A DNA stretch of 64,000 nucleotides from Rhyzopertha dominica (Eukaryota > Arthropoda > Insecta > Coleoptera > Bostrichidae). The position numbers and the translations under genes were made by a program. Within the stretch, counting starts at the first letter, position 1. Every line of letters starts with the position of its first letter. The stretch spans positions 48,455,092 through 48,519,091 of the forward strand of contig QCXZ01000138.1 of the NCBI GenBank assembly GCA_025024175.1, written 5' to 3'. Of the stretch, positions 61,868 through 64,000 are shown in pieces. Below the pieces are notes generated by a model. It was not told the origin of the DNA. It made no database searches and was given only the letters and a program-made list of their open reading frames with translations.

Positions 61868-63004
61868 CATTCATGTTCAGTTCCGTGGCTGCCATGCTGC
61901 AATCCCTGGCATTCATTGCGGTGTTATATTCTGTGATCGTGGTGCCATACGAGACTGCCGATCCCGAGCTCGTACTCCTTCTACCATTAATCTGACCTAT
62001 AGTTGTGAGTTCACCGTCCGACGGGTGTAGGTAATGATCCCCGTATCGATGGCTGTAAGTCGATGTCCTGTGCTGGTGGATCGAGTTGAGGATTATGTTT
62101 GACGAGGTCCGGGACAGCGCTTTCCTCTGCCTCATGGCCTCCTTATAGATCCGACAATACATGGTCACCATGACCACTCCCGGTATCCAGAAACTTATGC
62201 TGCTGCTGATTATGGCGTAATACTTGTTGACCACGAACTCGCATACGTCCGGATTCAAGGTTCTTAGCTGCTGGTGCTTCTCTGTCGTGTACCAGCCGAG
62301 GAATATGGGCATGAAACTGATCAGAGCGGGGAGGATCCACACGTTCGCCAGCATGAAGCACACAGTCCGATGGGTCATGGTTATGGGATACTCTAGCGGA
62401 CGAACTATCGCGTAGTAGCGATCCACGCTGATGCAGCACAGGTGAAGGATCGAAGCCGTTGAAAAATAAACGTCTAGCGAGTTCCACACGTCGCACATGA
62501 AATAACCGAACAGCCACTTGCCTTGAGTCAACTCGACGCTCGCGTTGAACGTCATCGCGCATAACGCCACCAACATGTCGGCCATCGCTAAACTCACCAC
62601 GTAGTAATTAGTAATCACCCTGAGTTTTCTATGTCTGTGGACACTGATTATCACCAAAGCGTTCCCCAGCACCGCACTCACTATGATAATCCCGAATATG
62701 AAGCCTTTTATGATGAGAACTAGGAGGTCCGTCCAGTCGGGGTGGACATTCTCGATGTTGGTGACGTTGGTTCTGTTCTGGTGGGCACTGGCGTTTAGGA
62801 TAGCGGCTGCGTCTGTTGTTGTGGCCGTCAATGTAGCCGAGAATGATGCCATAGCATTGACTATCATTGTTTTGGCTATGAGTTGGGAGGCTGTCGACTA
62901 CATCTTGGAAAGCACAGATGTACGCTAGCGATGGATGGAAATGGTGATGGTGGTTGTTGATGATGGTTGTCTGTAGTGTAGCATTGTTCTAAAGTTATCC
63001 GGAT
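61868..63004 (-). CDS. Octbeta2R: Beta-adrenergic-like octopamine receptor, first coding exon (TM1-TM5 and most of ICL3)
   Basis: Class A GPCR for octopamine; the family couples to Gs and raises cAMP in neurons and muscle. The reading frame starts at the ATG at 62867-62865 and runs 1000 nt (333 codons plus one base, phase 1) to a GTGAGT donor at 61867-61862; translation past it gives an intronic stop. Seen in the protein: N-glycosylation sequons at N25, N31 and N34; TM1 about 49-73 with GN69; TM2 with D97; C125 and C209 (expected disulfide); amine-binding D132; DRY at 149-151; TM4 with W177 and P180; TM5 serines 221-223 and P229; ICL3 from about 246. TM6, TM7 and the tail are missing, so this is a partial gene. 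M6 (62852) has a good start context too. A pyrimidine-rich acceptor (AG at 63006-63005) puts 137 nt of 5' leader in this exon. Octopamine beta family is certain by pattern; subtype 2 is likely but not proven. Confidence 0.92.
62898..62903 (-). promoter_or_regulatory. Start-stop (ATG-TAG) element in receptor leader
   Basis: The leader contains ATG immediately followed by TAG, 30 nt upstream of the receptor start. Such minimal uORFs are known to stall initiating ribosomes. Context of the ATG is moderate (A at -3). Confidence 0.35.
62925..62984 (-). CDS. Upstream ORF in the octopamine receptor leader
   Basis: In the 5' leader of the receptor exon an ATG at 62984-62982 opens a 19-codon frame that stops at TAG (62927-62925), 57 nt before the receptor ATG. 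It is rich in Ser, Thr and Ile and resembles nothing known. Short leader ORFs usually lower translation of the main frame; whether this one is used is inference, and it exists only if the transcript includes this leader. Confidence 0.45.
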   Translation of the reverse strand: MLHYRQPSSTTTITISIHR

Positions 63005-64000
63005 CTGGAAGAGAAAAATTTCATTTCATGTTTGCAGAATTTGTCTTAAAAGTAACCATATACTTGCTACTTAATATGCAGGAGCAGAAACATATTTTAG
63101 TGGTACAAGTTAATACACATAAAAAAATAGTACCAGGTACTGTAAAATATAACTGAATTTTATTGAAAACCCAGCTGGACTACACGTATATGTAAAAAAA
63201 ATTAAAACATTCTTTGTTGCATGCAAGGAATTAATAAATATTAACATTAATTAAAACATGATCTGAGTCTTTGATTCCTTATCATTCTTAGTTATTAATC
63301 GATATACGTAAAAAGCCTTACAGCAATATTTTAGAAAATCTAAATTTCTAAATTATTTTCAGTAGAAGTAAAGTAGGTGACTCTTTTCAAACAAAATTAA
63401 CTATCTGTTATTTCAGTTTAATAATGAAGGAACAAGCAGACTCTTTGTAGAGAGCTGAGCTTTCATAATAGCTTATTTCTCCTTCAGGACTTCTAATGTT
63501 GCGATTAAGTGCTCAAGATTTCTCTATTTTGAAGCGAAACGAATTAGAGCGGCGAAATGATGGACTGGTGCATCATCTTGCTGAAATCGCAGGTTGACAG
63601 TCACTATTCCAGATCATCCAGTTATTTCTTTAATTTATTTATGGATACTTGTTTGGATAAAGGTATTAGAAATTCAGTGTAGAATAGAGAACCTTGGCGT
63701 TTCGCCTTTCTTCATTGACATGATAATTTGCGTGTTCTTTCTATTAGAAATTCCTCACTCTGTAATAATTAGGTTAATCGGTTCATAATTTACTGCAAAA
63801 GCTTTTCTCTTGACTACANTGATTACTGTTCCTCTAACAAAATTGTATTCTACATGCTGCACTTCTCACGAATAGTGTTTAAGTTTCCTTTGAATTTTTG
63901 AAACCGGAGATTTCGCAATTCCGTTCCAATTTTGTATTTTACTATTATGTTTCTCAACGACATACCTCTTCAAGTTATAGAATTTCACCATGCTGCACCT
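63005..64000 (-). other. 5'-side intron of the octopamine receptor gene
   Basis: Begins (in gene direction, ends) with a pyrimidine-rich acceptor TTTCTCTTCCAG next to the receptor exon. The remaining ~1 kb is AT-rich and non-coding apart from a transposase scrap at 63554-63586. One ambiguous base near 63820. Confidence 0.5.
63554..63586 (-). pseudogene. Tc1/mariner-superfamily transposase scrap
   Basis: Eleven codons read FQQDDAPVHHF, matching the QQDGAPPHF block that holds the second catalytic Asp in mariner-superfamily transposases. The same block occurs in the element at 17962-19874, whose DNA is visibly similar here (gtgca.catcttgctgaaatc). Flanking frames are broken; only a short relic is recognisable. 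Confidence 0.5.

Noticed and set aside
62143..62562. 139-codon minus-strand ORF
   Set aside because: Out-of-frame shadow of the octopamine receptor exon.

Overview
The window is AT-rich, intron-dense-looking animal DNA with almost no coding sequence, very probably from an insect. The one confidently recognised gene is a beta-adrenergic-like octopamine receptor (Octbeta2R type), an arthropod/protostome family. A (CCTGA)7 tract at 16261-16295, the complement of the TCAGG telomere repeat known from Tribolium and many other beetles, suggests Coleoptera. That is an inference from one short tract.

The receptor lies on the minus strand at the right end. One long exon (61868-63004) carries the 5' leader, the start codon and TM1 to TM5 plus most of intracellular loop 3. 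It stops at a clean GTGAGT donor. I could not find the TM6/TM7 exon anywhere to its left, so most or all of positions 1-61867 is probably a single very large receptor intron. By-eye search for that exon is not exhaustive.

That putative intron holds three kinds of material. (1) Mobile-element remains: a Tc1/mariner-superfamily element with ~270 bp inverted repeats (17962-19874); an internally deleted PIF/Harbinger element with a TTA duplication (44446-45515); a 5'-truncated Penelope-like element with its GIY-YIG nuclease (34745-35610); at least five non-LTR retrotransposon fragments (6080-7260 minus, 20070-20800 plus, 39340-40060 minus, 48754-49700 plus, 50340-50760 plus); and small transposase or protease scraps. 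(2) A recurring set of hammerhead-ribozyme-like folds (22099-22142, 35631-35672, 36204-36276 minus, 47782-47821, 51041-51080, 60217-60256), several inside short inverted-repeat elements, two of them bracketed by 13-bp target duplications. This is the most interesting theme of the window. (3) About a dozen 300-900 bp islands of higher GC with homeodomain-, E-box-, Sox- and PAR-bZIP-like sites but no convincing reading frame, candidates for conserved enhancers.

Two possible extra transcription units were noticed: a capped-looking 5' exon with ATG and strong donor at 54226-54394 (plus), and a two-exon 58-codon frame at 36522-36820 (plus) whose second exon resembles a Vestigial/TDU-type motif. 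Both are tentative. No tRNA, rRNA or CRISPR array was seen.
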